64,000 nucleotides of DNA. It comes from an uncultured Helicobacteraceae bacterium (GTDB taxonomy: Bacteria > Campylobacterota > Campylobacteria > Campylobacterales > Helicobacteraceae). Location: positions 62,001 through 126,000 of the forward strand of contig CALUTR010000003.1 in NCBI GenBank assembly GCA_944323755.1, read 5' to 3'. The notes under the pieces were generated by a model. The model saw nothing but the letters and a program-made list of their open reading frames with translations. It searched no databases and was not told the origin of the DNA. Position 1 is the first letter of the stretch, and the number at the start of each line of letters is the position of its first letter. A program made the translations under genes and the position numbers. Shown here in pieces: positions 52,944 to 60,870 of this stretch.

Positions 52944-54623
52944 ATGAATAAAAGTTTTTCTTTAGATTTACAAGATAAGGCAATAGATGATATAAATTTT
53001 TGTATTTCATTTCTTGCTTTATCAAAAAATCCACTAATAAAACGAAAAGGCTTCTTTGATGATTTTTATGTAAGCATCGATACTCAAAATATATCATTTA
53101 ATGCCAATACTTTTTATTTAGATCACGAAGTGAGTTTTAAAAATGCCATTGGGAGCATAAGAGAATGCAAACAAGATGAAACTGGAATAAAGGTTGTTGT
53201 CCAATTTTATAAGGATATAGAAGAGAGTAATAATGCATTTTTAAAGTATAAGAATGGTCTTAGTAATTCTGTTTCAGTTGGTTTTGGAGATTGCGTTATA
53301 GAAGAAAAGGAAAAAATTGATGGATTGCCACATTATCATATTAAAAGTGGTGAGATAGTAGAGCTTAGTGCTGTATGGAAGGGTGCTGACCCAAATGCTG
53401 TTATTTCTGCTTATAAACTTTCAAAAGATAAAGAATTAAATAAAACAATAGGAGATAAGATGATAAAAGAGAATAATTATAATGATGATGTAGCGCAGAT
53501 TATAGAACTAGGAAAAATTGCAAATGCAAGCGAAAAAGCTCTAGAGGCTATAGAACATAAAGTGAGTTTTAAAGATTTTAGTTTGAGCTTGATAAAGGAT
53601 AAAAATATAAATCAAAGTATGGTTAAAAAAGATGTTAATAGAGAATTTAATTTCTCACTAGCAAATTATGCTTTAGGAATAGCAACTGGAAAAGAGGTTG
53701 GAGAGGTAGAATTAAAATCTGGCACTAATGGTTTAATCATCTCTAATGACTATTTAAAAAGATTTGAAGATTCAGTGTCAGAGGTTACACCAAAAATAAC
53801 AAAAAGCACAGATGATGGTTCTAGTGGGTTTATTCCAGAATATTATAGAGGAGATAGGTTTATAGAGCAAGTTTTTGCAGAAAGTAATCTTTTAAGTTTA
53901 TGTGATGTTTTAAGTGGTTTAAAAGGAACTTTAAAAATACCAAGAGATACATCTAATATAAAAGCCTATTGGGTTAAAGAAGGTGACAAAACAACGACTT
54001 CTAATATATCTGCAGATTCTATAAATTTAGCACCACATACTATAAAAGCGAAAGTTCCAATCACTCGTCAGATGCTTTACAATATGTCACCATTGACATT
54101 AGAAAGTTTCATTATTACTTCAATGCGAAGAGCTATAAAATTGAGGTTAGAAGAAGATCTATTGTATGGTGATGGAAGTGAAGAGACACCTATTACAGGT
54201 ATTTTTAATATAAGTGGAGTTCAGAGTATAGAGAACTATTTTAGTGGAACAAATTATAAAAAAACTTTAGAGTTTGGTGGTAAGTTAAGCGGGGCAAATC
54301 TTTCTTTGTCAAATACTCATTTTGCTACTAATTCAAAAGGTATGATACATTTGCAAAGCACTCATTATGATGATAAGAATAATGATAAATACCTTTTAAA
54401 TGAACGAGCTACATATTTAGCTGGTTATAAATATTTTATGAATAATCTAATAAAAGACAATAACGCTATATTTGGTGATTTTAAAAATATTATCATTGGA
54501 ACTTGGAATAACCTGCAAATACAAGCATTAAAAGATGATGAAGGTGATTTAGTATTTACAGGTTTTTATGATGTTGGAATGGCAGTTAAAAGAGTAAATG
54601 CTTTTGTTATTGCAAAGAGCTAA
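52944..54623 (+). CDS. Prohead protease-major capsid protein fusion (HK97 type)
   Basis: A 559-residue protein. Residues about 1-165 resemble an HK97-type prohead protease: FYLDHEVSFKNAIGSI (His), VVVQFYKDIEESNNAFLKYKNGLSNSVSVGFG (Ser) and SGEIVELSAVWKGADPNA. After a linker and a helical delta-like region, residues about 280-559 form the HK97-fold capsid: GFIPEYYRGDRFIEQVFAESNLL, LKIPRDTSNIKAYWVKEGDK, and LRLEEDLLYGDGSEETPITG. Protease and shell protein in one frame must be separated by self-cleavage during maturation. Codons are continuous, with no frameshift. Confidence 0.9.
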   Translation: MNKSFSLDLQDKAIDDINFCISFLALSKNPLIKRKGFFDDFYVSIDTQNISFNANTFYLDHEVSFKNAIGSIRECKQDETGIKVVVQFYKDIEESNNAFLKYKNGLSNSVSVGFGDCVIEEKEKIDGLPHYHIKSGEIVELSAVWKGADPNAVISAYKLSKDKELNKTIGDKMIKENNYNDDVAQIIELGKIANASEKALEAIEHKVSFKDFSLSLIKDKNINQSMVKKDVNREFNFSLANYALGIATGKEVGEVELKSGTNGLIISNDYLKRFEDSVSEVTPKITKSTDDGSSGFIPEYYRGDRFIEQVFAESNLLSLCDVLSGLKGTLKIPRDTSNIKAYWVKEGDKTTTSNISADSINLAPHTIKAKVPITRQMLYNMSPLTLESFIITSMRRAIKLRLEEDLLYGDGSEETPITGIFNISGVQSIENYFSGTNYKKTLEFGGKLSGANLSLSNTHFATNSKGMIHLQSTHYDDKNNDKYLLNERATYLAGYKYFMNNLIKDNNAIFGDFKNIIIGTWNNLQIQALKDDEGDLVFTGFYDVGMAVKRVNAFVIAKS

Positions 54624-54633
54624 GGTGGCTAGT

Positions 54634-54912
54634 ATGAAATACAAAGTTTTATATGACACTCAAATAAATGGCGAGCATAAATCAAAAGATAGTGTTATAG
54701 AGTTCCCATATTCAACGGATTCTAATTACATACAAAGATTAGTGAATTTGAAAGTTATAGAGCTGTTAGATGAAGAGACAGGAAATAATGAACGCTTAGA
54801 ACTAGAAGAGAAAGCAAAATCTTTAGGCATTAGTTTTAATAGTAAAACAAAGAATGAAACAATAATAAGAAAGATACAAGAGATAGAGGCGCAAGAAATA
54901 AAAGAGAATTGA
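54634..54912 (+). CDS. Small phage structural protein with LEM/HeH-like C-terminus
   Basis: A 92-residue protein. ATG 54634 follows AAGGTGG; the longer frame from 54598 would overlap the capsid gene. The N-terminus MKYKVLYDTQING has an SH3-like look, and LEEKAKSLGISFNSKTKNETIIRKIQ is a helix-extended-loop-helix. Proteins of this type follow capsid genes as head-completion or packaging accessory factors. Confidence 0.65.
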   Translation: MKYKVLYDTQINGEHKSKDSVIEFPYSTDSNYIQRLVNLKVIELLDEETGNNERLELEEKAKSLGISFNSKTKNETIIRKIQEIEAQEIKEN

Positions 54913-54917
54913 TTAAG

Positions 54918-55211
54918 ATGTTAGATATTGTTTCTAAAGATATTTATTCTATCTTGCCACATTCTTTTGTGGCTTTTGGCAGAACTAGAAAGTGTTTGCT
55001 CAATGAGAGCACTAAGGTTGTCTATGATGATTCTGTATCTGGCGTAGAAACTACATTATTGATATTAAGAGATGATAATACAGATTTATCTATATCCGAT
55101 CAAATAAGTATAAATAATAGGATTTTTAAGATACGCCAAATACAAATTGAAAGCAGGATTATGCTTAGACTTTTTTTAAAAGAGAGTAACTATTATGTTA
55201 AAGAGAAATGA
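54918..55211 (+). CDS. Head-tail connector-like protein (97 residues)
   Basis: A beta-rich small protein with DIYSILPHSFVAFGRTRKCLLN and a C-terminal RIFKIRQIQIESRIMLRLFLKE, the layout of lambda gpFII/HK97 connector proteins. Assigned by position between the capsid and tail-terminator genes more than by sequence. ATG 54918 is chosen; a TTG at 54909 is possible. Confidence 0.6.
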   Translation: MLDIVSKDIYSILPHSFVAFGRTRKCLLNESTKVVYDDSVSGVETTLLILRDDNTDLSISDQISINNRIFKIRQIQIESRIMLRLFLKESNYYVKEK

Positions 55212-55581
55212 GATTCTAGAAAACTTAAAGACTAAATTTCAAGAAGATATAAATGATGTTTTAGTATTGCTTGATGACATTATGACGCTTGATGTCTCAT
55301 CTCTTCCTCTTATCATATTAAAACAAAAAGATACACAAATATCTATACCAAGTTGTGCTTCTTGGAAGCATAGTATGGATATAGAAATTGAAATCATTGC
55401 TGACAATAAAAGTTCTAGTGATATTTTGTTAGAGAATATATTGCTAAGTCTAGAAGGTTTTAGTGGTATCAAAAATGTAACAAATATAGATACAGATAAG
55501 ATTCAAATAACAGCAAGTGAAGTTTTTAATATTAGTATAGGTGTTGAAATGATTTATTTTACTCCTAGTTTTAGAGCTTAA
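55195..55581 (+). CDS. Tail terminator-like protein
   Basis: A 128-residue alpha/beta protein (ILENLKTKFQEDINDVLVLLDD; HSMDIEIEIIADNKSSSDILLENILLSLEGF; NISIGVEMIYFTP). This pattern of a middle beta hairpin and a long helix is common to gpU/gp37-type tail terminators. It overlaps the connector gene by 17 bp. Moderately sure by position. Confidence 0.6.
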   Translation: MLKRNEILENLKTKFQEDINDVLVLLDDIMTLDVSSLPLIILKQKDTQISIPSCASWKHSMDIEIEIIADNKSSSDILLENILLSLEGFSGIKNVTNIDTDKIQITASEVFNISIGVEMIYFTPSFRA

Positions 55582-55583
55582 GT

Positions 55584-55859
55584 ATGTATCAATTATCAAT
55601 AGAAGAAAATCTCACGAGGATTCTTAATACAACGAAATTCACATTACCACTTAATCTAAATTTTGGTTTGAGCAATAAATTTATAGATAAAACTTTAAGC
55701 AATGAATTAATGCTTGAATTAAAAGATGAGATAATGGAGCAAATCAAGCTTTATGAACCAAGAATTGAAGTAAATAATATAGAAATAATATTAAATAATT
55801 CTATGCTTACACTAAAAATAACAACTCAAGATAAAAGTATAGCTATAGATATTACATAA
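55584..55859 (+). CDS. Baseplate wedge protein W (gp25-like)
   Basis: A 91-residue protein of the GPW/gp25 family: IEENLTRILNTTKFTLPLNLNFGLSNKFID (the 'R...PG.R...P.FGS' equivalent, weakly kept), LKDEIMEQIKLYEPRIEV, and NSMLTLKITTQD at the end. It nucleates sheath polymerisation on the baseplate. Position before J supports the call. Confidence 0.82.
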   Translation: MYQLSIEENLTRILNTTKFTLPLNLNFGLSNKFIDKTLSNELMLELKDEIMEQIKLYEPRIEVNNIEIILNNSMLTLKITTQDKSIAIDIT

Positions 55860-55868
55860 GAGTAAAAT

Positions 55869-56897
55869 ATGAAGATTCCTAGTTTTTTGAAACCTCTTGA
55901 TTTTGATGTTGAACGAGAGAACATAATAAATGAATATAAGAAGAGATTAAAAGAACAAAAAGGAATAGATTATGAACCACTCATTAGTGATGATGTTAAT
56001 ATTTTAATTTCTTGTATTTTGTATCGTCTAGGTCTAAAAATCGATGAGATTAATTACATCATATCAAATAATTATTTAGAATATTCAAGTGGAGAGTATC
56101 TAGATGAATTAGTTGCACTTATTGGAATAAAGCGATTTAAAGGAAGCTCCCCATTAGCAAAAGCTATTATTGAGGCTAAATCCCAAACTACATTGGTTAA
56201 AGGAACAAAGTTTGTAAGTCAAGATGGAGCAACTGCATATGTTTTGGATGACTATCAATTAAATAGTGGTAAAAATGAAATTATTCTAATTGGTGACAAA
56301 GAAGGTGAATGGCAATGCAATATACTAGAGATTAACAATCCACTAATATCACAAGTTACAATAAAAGAACCTTTTACAATATATGAAAAAAGTGAGAGTG
56401 ATGATGCTTTAAGGACAAGATTCATCAATGCGTTATCGAGTTTCTCAACTGCTGGAAGTGCATCTAGTTATACTCATTTTAGCACTATATCTGGTGTAAA
56501 AAAAGTAAAAGCTATAAATAAAGAGGCTGGAGTTGTAGAAATTATATATTATGGAGATAATGATGGTTTGGAGACATTAATAAAGCAGAATCTAGAGGGC
56601 AATACTCCATTAACTGATAAGGTACTTATTAGAAAAGCAAATATTATTACACTAGACTTAATCGTTAATTTAACATTAGATATAAAAGCAAACTTCGCAT
56701 TAATACAAAGTCAAATTATAAACAACATAAAAACATCTTTTAGCAATCTAAATATAGGAGAAGCTATATCCAATAATAAACTTATATCTCTCTGTTTTGT
56801 AGATTCTAATGTTAGAGATGTTGAAGTTGTCAATATGCAAGATTTAGGAGATGATTGCATATATCAATTAAATTCAATTGTTGTTAATAAGGTTTAA
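55869..56897 (+). CDS. Baseplate assembly protein J
   Basis: A 342-residue protein of the gpJ/gp47 family. Signatures are NNYLEYSSGEYLDELVALIGIKRFKGSSPLA, VKGTKFVSQDGATAYVLDD, GSASSYTHFSTISGVKKVKAIN and VVEIIYYGDNDG. It forms the outer wedge of the contractile baseplate with W and I. Confidence 0.92.
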   Translation: MKIPSFLKPLDFDVERENIINEYKKRLKEQKGIDYEPLISDDVNILISCILYRLGLKIDEINYIISNNYLEYSSGEYLDELVALIGIKRFKGSSPLAKAIIEAKSQTTLVKGTKFVSQDGATAYVLDDYQLNSGKNEIILIGDKEGEWQCNILEINNPLISQVTIKEPFTIYEKSESDDALRTRFINALSSFSTAGSASSYTHFSTISGVKKVKAINKEAGVVEIIYYGDNDGLETLIKQNLEGNTPLTDKVLIRKANIITLDLIVNLTLDIKANFALIQSQIINNIKTSFSNLNIGEAISNNKLISLCFVDSNVRDVEVVNMQDLGDDCIYQLNSIVVNKV

Positions 56898-56906
56898 TGG
56901 GTTATT

Positions 56907-57479
56907 ATGAGCTTGATTAGTGGAATCTATAAAGATATTGGATTGCTTGATGAGGTATTTGGGGAGCTTATAGATTCAAGTTTTACAATCAAACATAGAT
57001 ATTTTTATAGACCAAATAACACTAATTTGCAAATTTTGGCAAATACTTTTGATATTAATATAAAAGATGAAATAGATTTTGTTGCTTATGAATTATGTGA
57101 TAAACCTATTCTCAAAAAATCTAAACTAGGAACTTATAATGGAATAAAGGAAGCAATATTTCCTATATTTGGTGAAATTAATATTAAAACACATGCAAAT
57201 GATAATACTATATTGCCATTTAATTTTACAGTAGAAGCTAAACCTAATTCTTCAAATATCATAGATTTAAAGAAAGCCCAAAAACTAATAAATATATATA
57301 AACCTCTTAGAGATAATAGCTTGGGTATTATATTTTCATTCCCAAATGGTTCTATCAGTCAAGAAATAGCAGCTGCTAGTTATTTAAGAATTAAACTTAG
57401 CAATCAATCAAGGTTTAATAGGACCGCAATATCTAGTTTTAATTATTCAATTATTGCTGGTTGGAAATTATCATTTTAA
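56907..57479 (+). CDS. Tail protein I (gpI-like)
   Basis: A 190-residue protein. IKHRYFYRPNNTNLQILANTFDI, CDKPILKKSKLGTYNGIKEAIFPIFGE and DLKKAQKLINIYKPLRDNSLGI match the P2 gpI family, which links the baseplate wedge to the fibres. It lies between J and the fibre gene. Confidence 0.88.
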   Translation: MSLISGIYKDIGLLDEVFGELIDSSFTIKHRYFYRPNNTNLQILANTFDINIKDEIDFVAYELCDKPILKKSKLGTYNGIKEAIFPIFGEINIKTHANDNTILPFNFTVEAKPNSSNIIDLKKAQKLINIYKPLRDNSLGIIFSFPNGSISQEIAAASYLRIKLSNQSRFNRTAISSFNYSIIAGWKLSF

Positions 57480-57494
57480 ATCAAGGAGTAGAGT

Positions 57495-58595
57495 ATGATA
57501 AAAGGAATACCAACTGATTATGGCATACAAATATTAAATAGTGAGCTTAAAGAGCAGGTTCAAAATTATATTTTAATTGGGAAAGAAAACCCTAAAGATT
57601 TAATATTAGAAAATTTAATTGCAAAAGAAAATATATTATTTAATGAAATAGAGGAATTTATTTTTCATAGAAATGTTATAGAAGTTTGTTATTTTGATGA
57701 AAATGGAATTTTAACTTACGAAATTAATCTATCAAATATTGATACAGATAAATATATGTATGCAATATTACTTATTGATTCAAATAATAAAATTGTTGCT
57801 TCATTGCCAACTCCTCAGGTAGTATTGATGGAGGGTGTCGGTGGTCTTATAACTATTAAACTGCCAATTCAAGGTGAAGTTAATGAGGTTGTATTTGTTA
57901 ATAGTGATTATATTAGTAGAGAAGAATTTGAAGTATTAAAAGAATCTCTTAAACCACCAAAAGTAGATATTCCTGCTTTAGTAGAAGAAATTACTCCATT
58001 AATACAAAATAAGAAAGATATAAATTCTAGAATTATGAATAAACTAGATTCTATGATTAATGCTGTTAGATTTTTGCTTTTATGTTATGATAATATTCAA
58101 AGAGATAATTCAAAAATAGGTGAATATAAATTATTTTATAGAAATTCACTACCCCCTTTTTTTAAACCTCTTGGTTCATTATTAAGTATATATAAATATC
58201 CAAAAGCATATATATATTTTAAAAATACAAACTTAGATTTACAAGAAAATTGTCCAATGGGATATTTTAAATTACCAAAACCATGTATCTATTCAAAAGG
58301 AGTTAATAATTCTAGCAGTGTTGGTAAAAGTAATCAAAGCGGTTTGCCAAATATAACAGGCGGTATGTATATAATCTCAGAAACTTGGAATGTGTCTGGA
58401 TATACTAGTGGAGCATTTTCTAAACTTGGAGGTTATGGTGGTGATGGAACACCAAATGCTACAGATTGGAGTAATTCTAGTGGAGTTGATTTTAATGCAT
58501 CTAGATCTAGTAATATTTATGGAAGAGCAAAAAATGTTGAGGTAGAACATAATTGTTTATTAGAAGGAATATATGTTGGCAAATCATTAGATTGA
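57495..58595 (+). CDS. Tail fibre protein (gpH-like)
   Basis: A 366-residue protein. The N-terminal baseplate-attachment part is MIKGIPTDYGIQILNSELKEQ, with PTPQVVLMEGVGGLITIKLPIQG and VNEVVFVNSDYISREEF. A middle helical region and a C-terminal Gly/Ser/Asn-rich receptor-binding part (SGAFSKLGGYGGDGTPNATDWSNSSG) follow. AAGGAG precedes the ATG. The stop lies 11 bp before a C13 tract. Confidence 0.85.
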   Translation: MIKGIPTDYGIQILNSELKEQVQNYILIGKENPKDLILENLIAKENILFNEIEEFIFHRNVIEVCYFDENGILTYEINLSNIDTDKYMYAILLIDSNNKIVASLPTPQVVLMEGVGGLITIKLPIQGEVNEVVFVNSDYISREEFEVLKESLKPPKVDIPALVEEITPLIQNKKDINSRIMNKLDSMINAVRFLLLCYDNIQRDNSKIGEYKLFYRNSLPPFFKPLGSLLSIYKYPKAYIYFKNTNLDLQENCPMGYFKLPKPCIYSKGVNNSSSVGKSNQSGLPNITGGMYIISETWNVSGYTSGAFSKLGGYGGDGTPNATDWSNSSGVDFNASRSSNIYGRAKNVEVEHNCLLEGIYVGKSLD

Positions 58596-58606
58596 TTTAC
58601 ACTTCT

Positions 58607-58619
58607 CCCCCCCCCCCCC
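58607..58619 (+). repeat. Homopolymeric C13 tract behind the tail fibre gene
   Basis: Thirteen consecutive C bases (G13 on the minus strand) between the convergent fibre and Rha genes. It is outside both frames as they stand. Its length is in the range that slips readily in Campylobacterales. Confidence 0.9.
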
Positions 58620-58650
58620 AACAAAAAACTTTTATGATAATAATATTCTT

Positions 58651-58668
58651 AAAGTGAAAATTCACTTT
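58651..58668. terminator. Bidirectional hairpin between fibre and Rha genes
   Basis: AAAGTGAA AA TTCACTTT, a perfect 8-bp stem overlapping the Rha stop codon, between two convergent genes. The AT-rich flanks support a weak terminator. Confidence 0.5.
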
Positions 58669-59387
58669 CTCATTTTATTCCTTTTTTCATTTTCATCATA
58701 ATGCTTATCATAATCAAGCCAAGAATTAAGTTTTTCTTCTATACTCTTATAGATACAAAAACCATTTTCTTTGTCTAGTGTATAGTTTTTTCTTGAAACA
58801 CTTTCTGCAAATAAGCCAAAAAAACATTTGTTTAATGTAAAAATATCATATTCCTTTGCTAAAAACTTTTTGAGTTCTTGTAGTTCTTTATGGTTTAGCT
58901 TTCTTTTAAAATTCTGTGTATTTTTTAACTTGTCTAAATCATATTTTAAAGCTTTAATCTTATTTTCATACTTTTCCTTTTGTTGTTTTAGTTGTGATTT
59001 GTAGCCTAAGCTTTGTTTAAAAGCTAGCTTTTGCATTTGTTCTTTTTCTAAGTTTTTTAAGCGTTTTTCCATTTCATTAAAAGCTTTGATAAACTCGATT
59101 TTCCATTTATAAGCCTTTTCTCCTGTGAAACCCATAACAAGCAATGAAAAGCCATCGCGTGTAAGGTTGTAGCAGGGTCTTAATTCGCCTTTTTTGTCTT
59201 TGTAGGTAGAGAGTATAAAATTACTCTCTGTGAATTCATTTTGCGGTTGTTTCTTGGCGGTTTCTAAAACATCTTTATGATTTTTGTTGAATACCTTCGC
59301 TAAATCCAAAGAATTAATAAATACTTTATTTTCTTTGACACTCAAGTTAATCTCTACTTCATTGATAATCATAGGGGCATTACTCAT
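58662..59387 (-). CDS. Rha-family phage regulatory protein
   Basis: A 241-residue protein. The Rha domain (PF09669) spans about residues 20-110: INSLDLAKVFNKNHKDVLETAKK, FTESNFILSTYKDKKGELRPCYNLTRDGFSLLVMGFTGEKAYKWKIEFIKAFNEME. A coiled coil and a Lys-rich C-terminal domain follow. Rha proteins interfere with phage regulation in IHF-deficient hosts (phi80) and are usually early genes, so this placement within tail genes is unusual. It overlaps a 26-residue frame upstream by 4 bp. Confidence 0.9.
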   Translation of the reverse strand: MSNAPMIINEVEINLSVKENKVFINSLDLAKVFNKNHKDVLETAKKQPQNEFTESNFILSTYKDKKGELRPCYNLTRDGFSLLVMGFTGEKAYKWKIEFIKAFNEMEKRLKNLEKEQMQKLAFKQSLGYKSQLKQQKEKYENKIKALKYDLDKLKNTQNFKRKLNHKELQELKKFLAKEYDIFTLNKCFFGLFAESVSRKNYTLDKENGFCIYKSIEEKLNSWLDYDKHYDENEKRNKMRK

Positions 59388-59464
59388 TTTTTGCCTCCAA
59401 AATTAAAAACATAGATAGTCAAAAGGCTTAAAGCCAGCATTGTTAAAATTAAAGCAATTTCCAT
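59384..59464 (-). CDS. Tiny hydrophobic peptide (26 residues) upstream of Rha
   Basis: Begins MEIALILTMLALSLLTIYVF and ends NFGGKK, one membrane-spanning segment with a basic end. AAGGAT lies 5-6 nt upstream of its ATG, and its stop overlaps the Rha ATG (ATGA). It could be a small membrane protein, a second toxin peptide or a translated leader for Rha. Confidence 0.5.
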   Translation of the reverse strand: MEIALILTMLALSLLTIYVFNFGGKK

Positions 59465-59489
59465 TTTTTATCCTTTTTTGATAAAATAG

Positions 59490-59614
59490 AAAAGGTAATT
59501 TAAAGGAGTGGTGGCTACTGCCAACCACCAAGAACCTATATTGCAGCCGCTATCTGCAAAATCAGTAAGACAATTTCTAAGATTGTTTTAATCTTTTCCA
59601 TTGAATTACCTTTT
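59490..59614 (-). repeat. 11-bp inverted repeat masking the SD of a 21-residue peptide
   Basis: AAAAGGTAATT at 59490-59500 is the exact reverse complement of AATTACCTTTT at 59604-59614. On the minus-strand RNA the second copy is the SD region of the peptide at 59536-59601. The two can pair across the whole frame. A second hairpin (59508-59528) sits inside. Confidence 0.6.
59536..59601 (-). CDS. Tiny hydrophobic peptide (21 residues), second type I toxin candidate
   Basis: From the ATG at 59601 with AAAAGG upstream. The product begins MEKIKTILEIVLLILQIAAA, a lysine-containing head followed by a hydrophobic helix. A minus-strand TATAAT at 59658-59663 would start the RNA just before a CAAAACGG/CCGTTTTG hairpin. 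The SD is complementary to a downstream 11-mer (59490-59500). The design parallels the 51009-51089 locus, but no convincing antisense promoter is seen. A holin-like or regulatory peptide is an alternative. Confidence 0.45.
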   Translation of the reverse strand: MEKIKTILEIVLLILQIAAAI

Positions 59615-59657
59615 AAACTTATTTCAAAACGGGTTTTTAATCCGTTTTGATGTTATA

Positions 59658-59663
59658 ATTATA
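59658..59663 (-). promoter_or_regulatory. Candidate -10 box for the small-peptide/Rha transcript
   Basis: TATAAT on the minus strand, with the predicted start near 59651 followed by a perfect 8-bp hairpin stem in the leader (CAAAACGG with CCGTTTTG). Confidence 0.4.
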
Positions 59664-59763
59664 GCTTAAAAATCTGTTAATGTCAAGTATAATAAGGTTA
59701 AAAGTTAGTTATTTTATAATAAAGGATGGTTTTTAACCAGCGGAAAATTCCGCGCGTTAAATT

Positions 59764-59787
59764 AAAAAGCCTAAAATAAGGCTTTTT
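59764..59787 (-). terminator. Rho-independent terminator of the small HTH gene
   Basis: On the minus strand AAAAAGCC ... GGCTTTTT forms a stem followed by T residues, overlapping the stop codon of the 59771-60001 gene. An additional perfect GCGGAA-AA-TTCCGC palindrome is at 59740-59753. Confidence 0.65.
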
Positions 59788-60001
59788 TAAGAATTTGTTT
59801 TAAATTTTCATAATCTGCTAACTGCTCTTTTAAATTTTCTATCTCTTTTAAAAGCTCAATCGCCTTAGTTGTTTGGTCGCTAATGCTATCTTTTTTAATT
59901 GCATTTTGCAAACCCCCTTCGCTCATTCCTATTAATTCGCCAAGTTCTTTATAAGTTAAGTTTCTTTCCTTGCAAAATTCCTTAATCTCTCCTGCTGTCA
60001 T
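59771..60001 (-). CDS. Small XRE-type HTH protein with coiled coil
   Basis: A 76-residue protein. The HTH is IKEFCKERNLTYKELGELIGMSEGGLQNAIK (about residues 5-35), followed by a coiled coil (LLKEIENLKEQLADYENLKQILKK) suitable for dimerisation. A 28-bp perfect palindrome lies 60 bp upstream of its start and may be its operator. Likely a local regulator of the Rha/small-peptide block. Confidence 0.75.
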   Translation of the reverse strand: MTAGEIKEFCKERNLTYKELGELIGMSEGGLQNAIKKDSISDQTTKAIELLKEIENLKEQLADYENLKQILKKALF

Positions 60002-60060
60002 CTATATCCTTTACATTTTCTTATTTTCATTTTCAACGAATTTGTTGAAAAGCCTATTAT

Positions 60061-60088
60061 TTATTTTTCTAAAATTTTAGAAAAATAA
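60061..60088. repeat. 28-bp perfect palindrome
   Basis: Each 14-bp arm is TTATTTTTCTAAAA, with no spacer. It lies between the small HTH gene and its upstream region. It could be an operator or cruciform; a terminator is unlikely, as no gene ends there. Confidence 0.6.
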
Positions 60089-60147
60089 GCAAAGCCCCAA
60101 TTAAATGGCTTTTAAATCCTTTGTTATCAAAAAAATTATGTATTGGG

Positions 60148-60255
60148 TTAGTGGCAACCCAACTTCATCAGCTTTTTTTGTAACTCATCTTTTTGCTTAT
60201 CGCTTAGTCTGATCTGAACGATATTGCTCCCCTTTGTTTCTTTTTCTTATGCCAT
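60148..60255 (-). pseudogene. Ribbon-helix-helix-like small gene with a stop at codon 3
   Basis: ATG at 60255 (AAGGAA upstream), then GCA TAA. The frame continues as KETKGSNIVQIRLSDKQKDE, which is the start of a CopG/Arc-type ribbon-helix-helix protein ('IVQIRLSDKQKDEL'), and ends after 36 codons at GCH. The nonsense codon at 60247-60249 and the short C-terminus suggest a decaying gene. An unusual downstream start is not excluded. Confidence 0.45.
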
Positions 60256-60420
60256 CTTATCTTTCCTTTGTTTTTATTTACATTATTCTACCCAAAAAAC
60301 CTAATTAGCTTATAAGGCTTGGTAGCGTAATGATTTCTCTAGTTTTTCTATAACCATTAGCTTGATTTATTATATATATGATAAACTTTAGTGATAAAAC
60401 ATGCAAAAAAGGTGTATATT

Positions 60421-60870
60421 ATGAAAGCAGCTGAAGTGGCAAAACATATAATTAATTTTTGTATAAGTAAAAATAATCCAATTAGTAATTTACAATTACA
60501 AAAAATGCTTTATTTTGTAGATATGTATTATTTGATTAATAAGAATAAAAGATTAATTACTGATAGCAATTTTGTTGCTTGGCAATATGGTCCTGTAATA
60601 AAAGAAATATATTATAAATATTCTAAATATGCTGCAAATTATATTACTACTTGGGAAGATTTTGAAGAAATGCTGCCTGATGATATGAGTGGTTTAATAT
60701 ATGGATATATTAAAAAATTATCAAATATATTACCATCTAAATTAGTTGAAGAAAGTCATAGAGAAAACACCCCTTGGGATATTGTTATCAAACAAAATGG
60801 AATGTATTGTGAGATACCAACATATCTTATGGAAGAATTTGCTAATAGGCAGAGAAGAAATAAATGCTAG
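60421..60870 (+). CDS. Panacea-domain (SocA/DUF4065-like) antitoxin
   Basis: About 149 residues. Signatures are AAEVAKHIINFCISKNNPISNLQLQKMLYFVDMYYLI, FVAWQYGPVIKEIYYKYSKY and ENTPWDIVIKQNG, the Panacea/SocA fold. Panacea proteins serve as antitoxins for many unrelated toxins. The ATG at 60421 begins the conserved part; the longer frame from 60391 adds ten residues. It overlaps the next gene by 7 bp, as is typical of a toxin-antitoxin pair. Confidence 0.85.
   Translation: MKAAEVAKHIINFCISKNNPISNLQLQKMLYFVDMYYLINKNKRLITDSNFVAWQYGPVIKEIYYKYSKYAANYITTWEDFEEMLPDDMSGLIYGYIKKLSNILPSKLVEESHRENTPWDIVIKQNGMYCEIPTYLMEEFANRQRRNKC

Larger units (their letters stand above)
60002..60420. other. 419-bp intergenic stretch with palindromes and a broken small gene
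   Basis: Contains the hairpin TTTTCAAC/GTTGAAAA (60030-60051), a 28-bp perfect palindrome (60061-60088), a TTGGGTT/AACCCAA hairpin (about 60144-60163) and the RHH remnant at 60148-60255. It separates the minus-strand regulator block from the plus-strand Panacea operon, so both promoters should be here. Confidence 0.55.
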
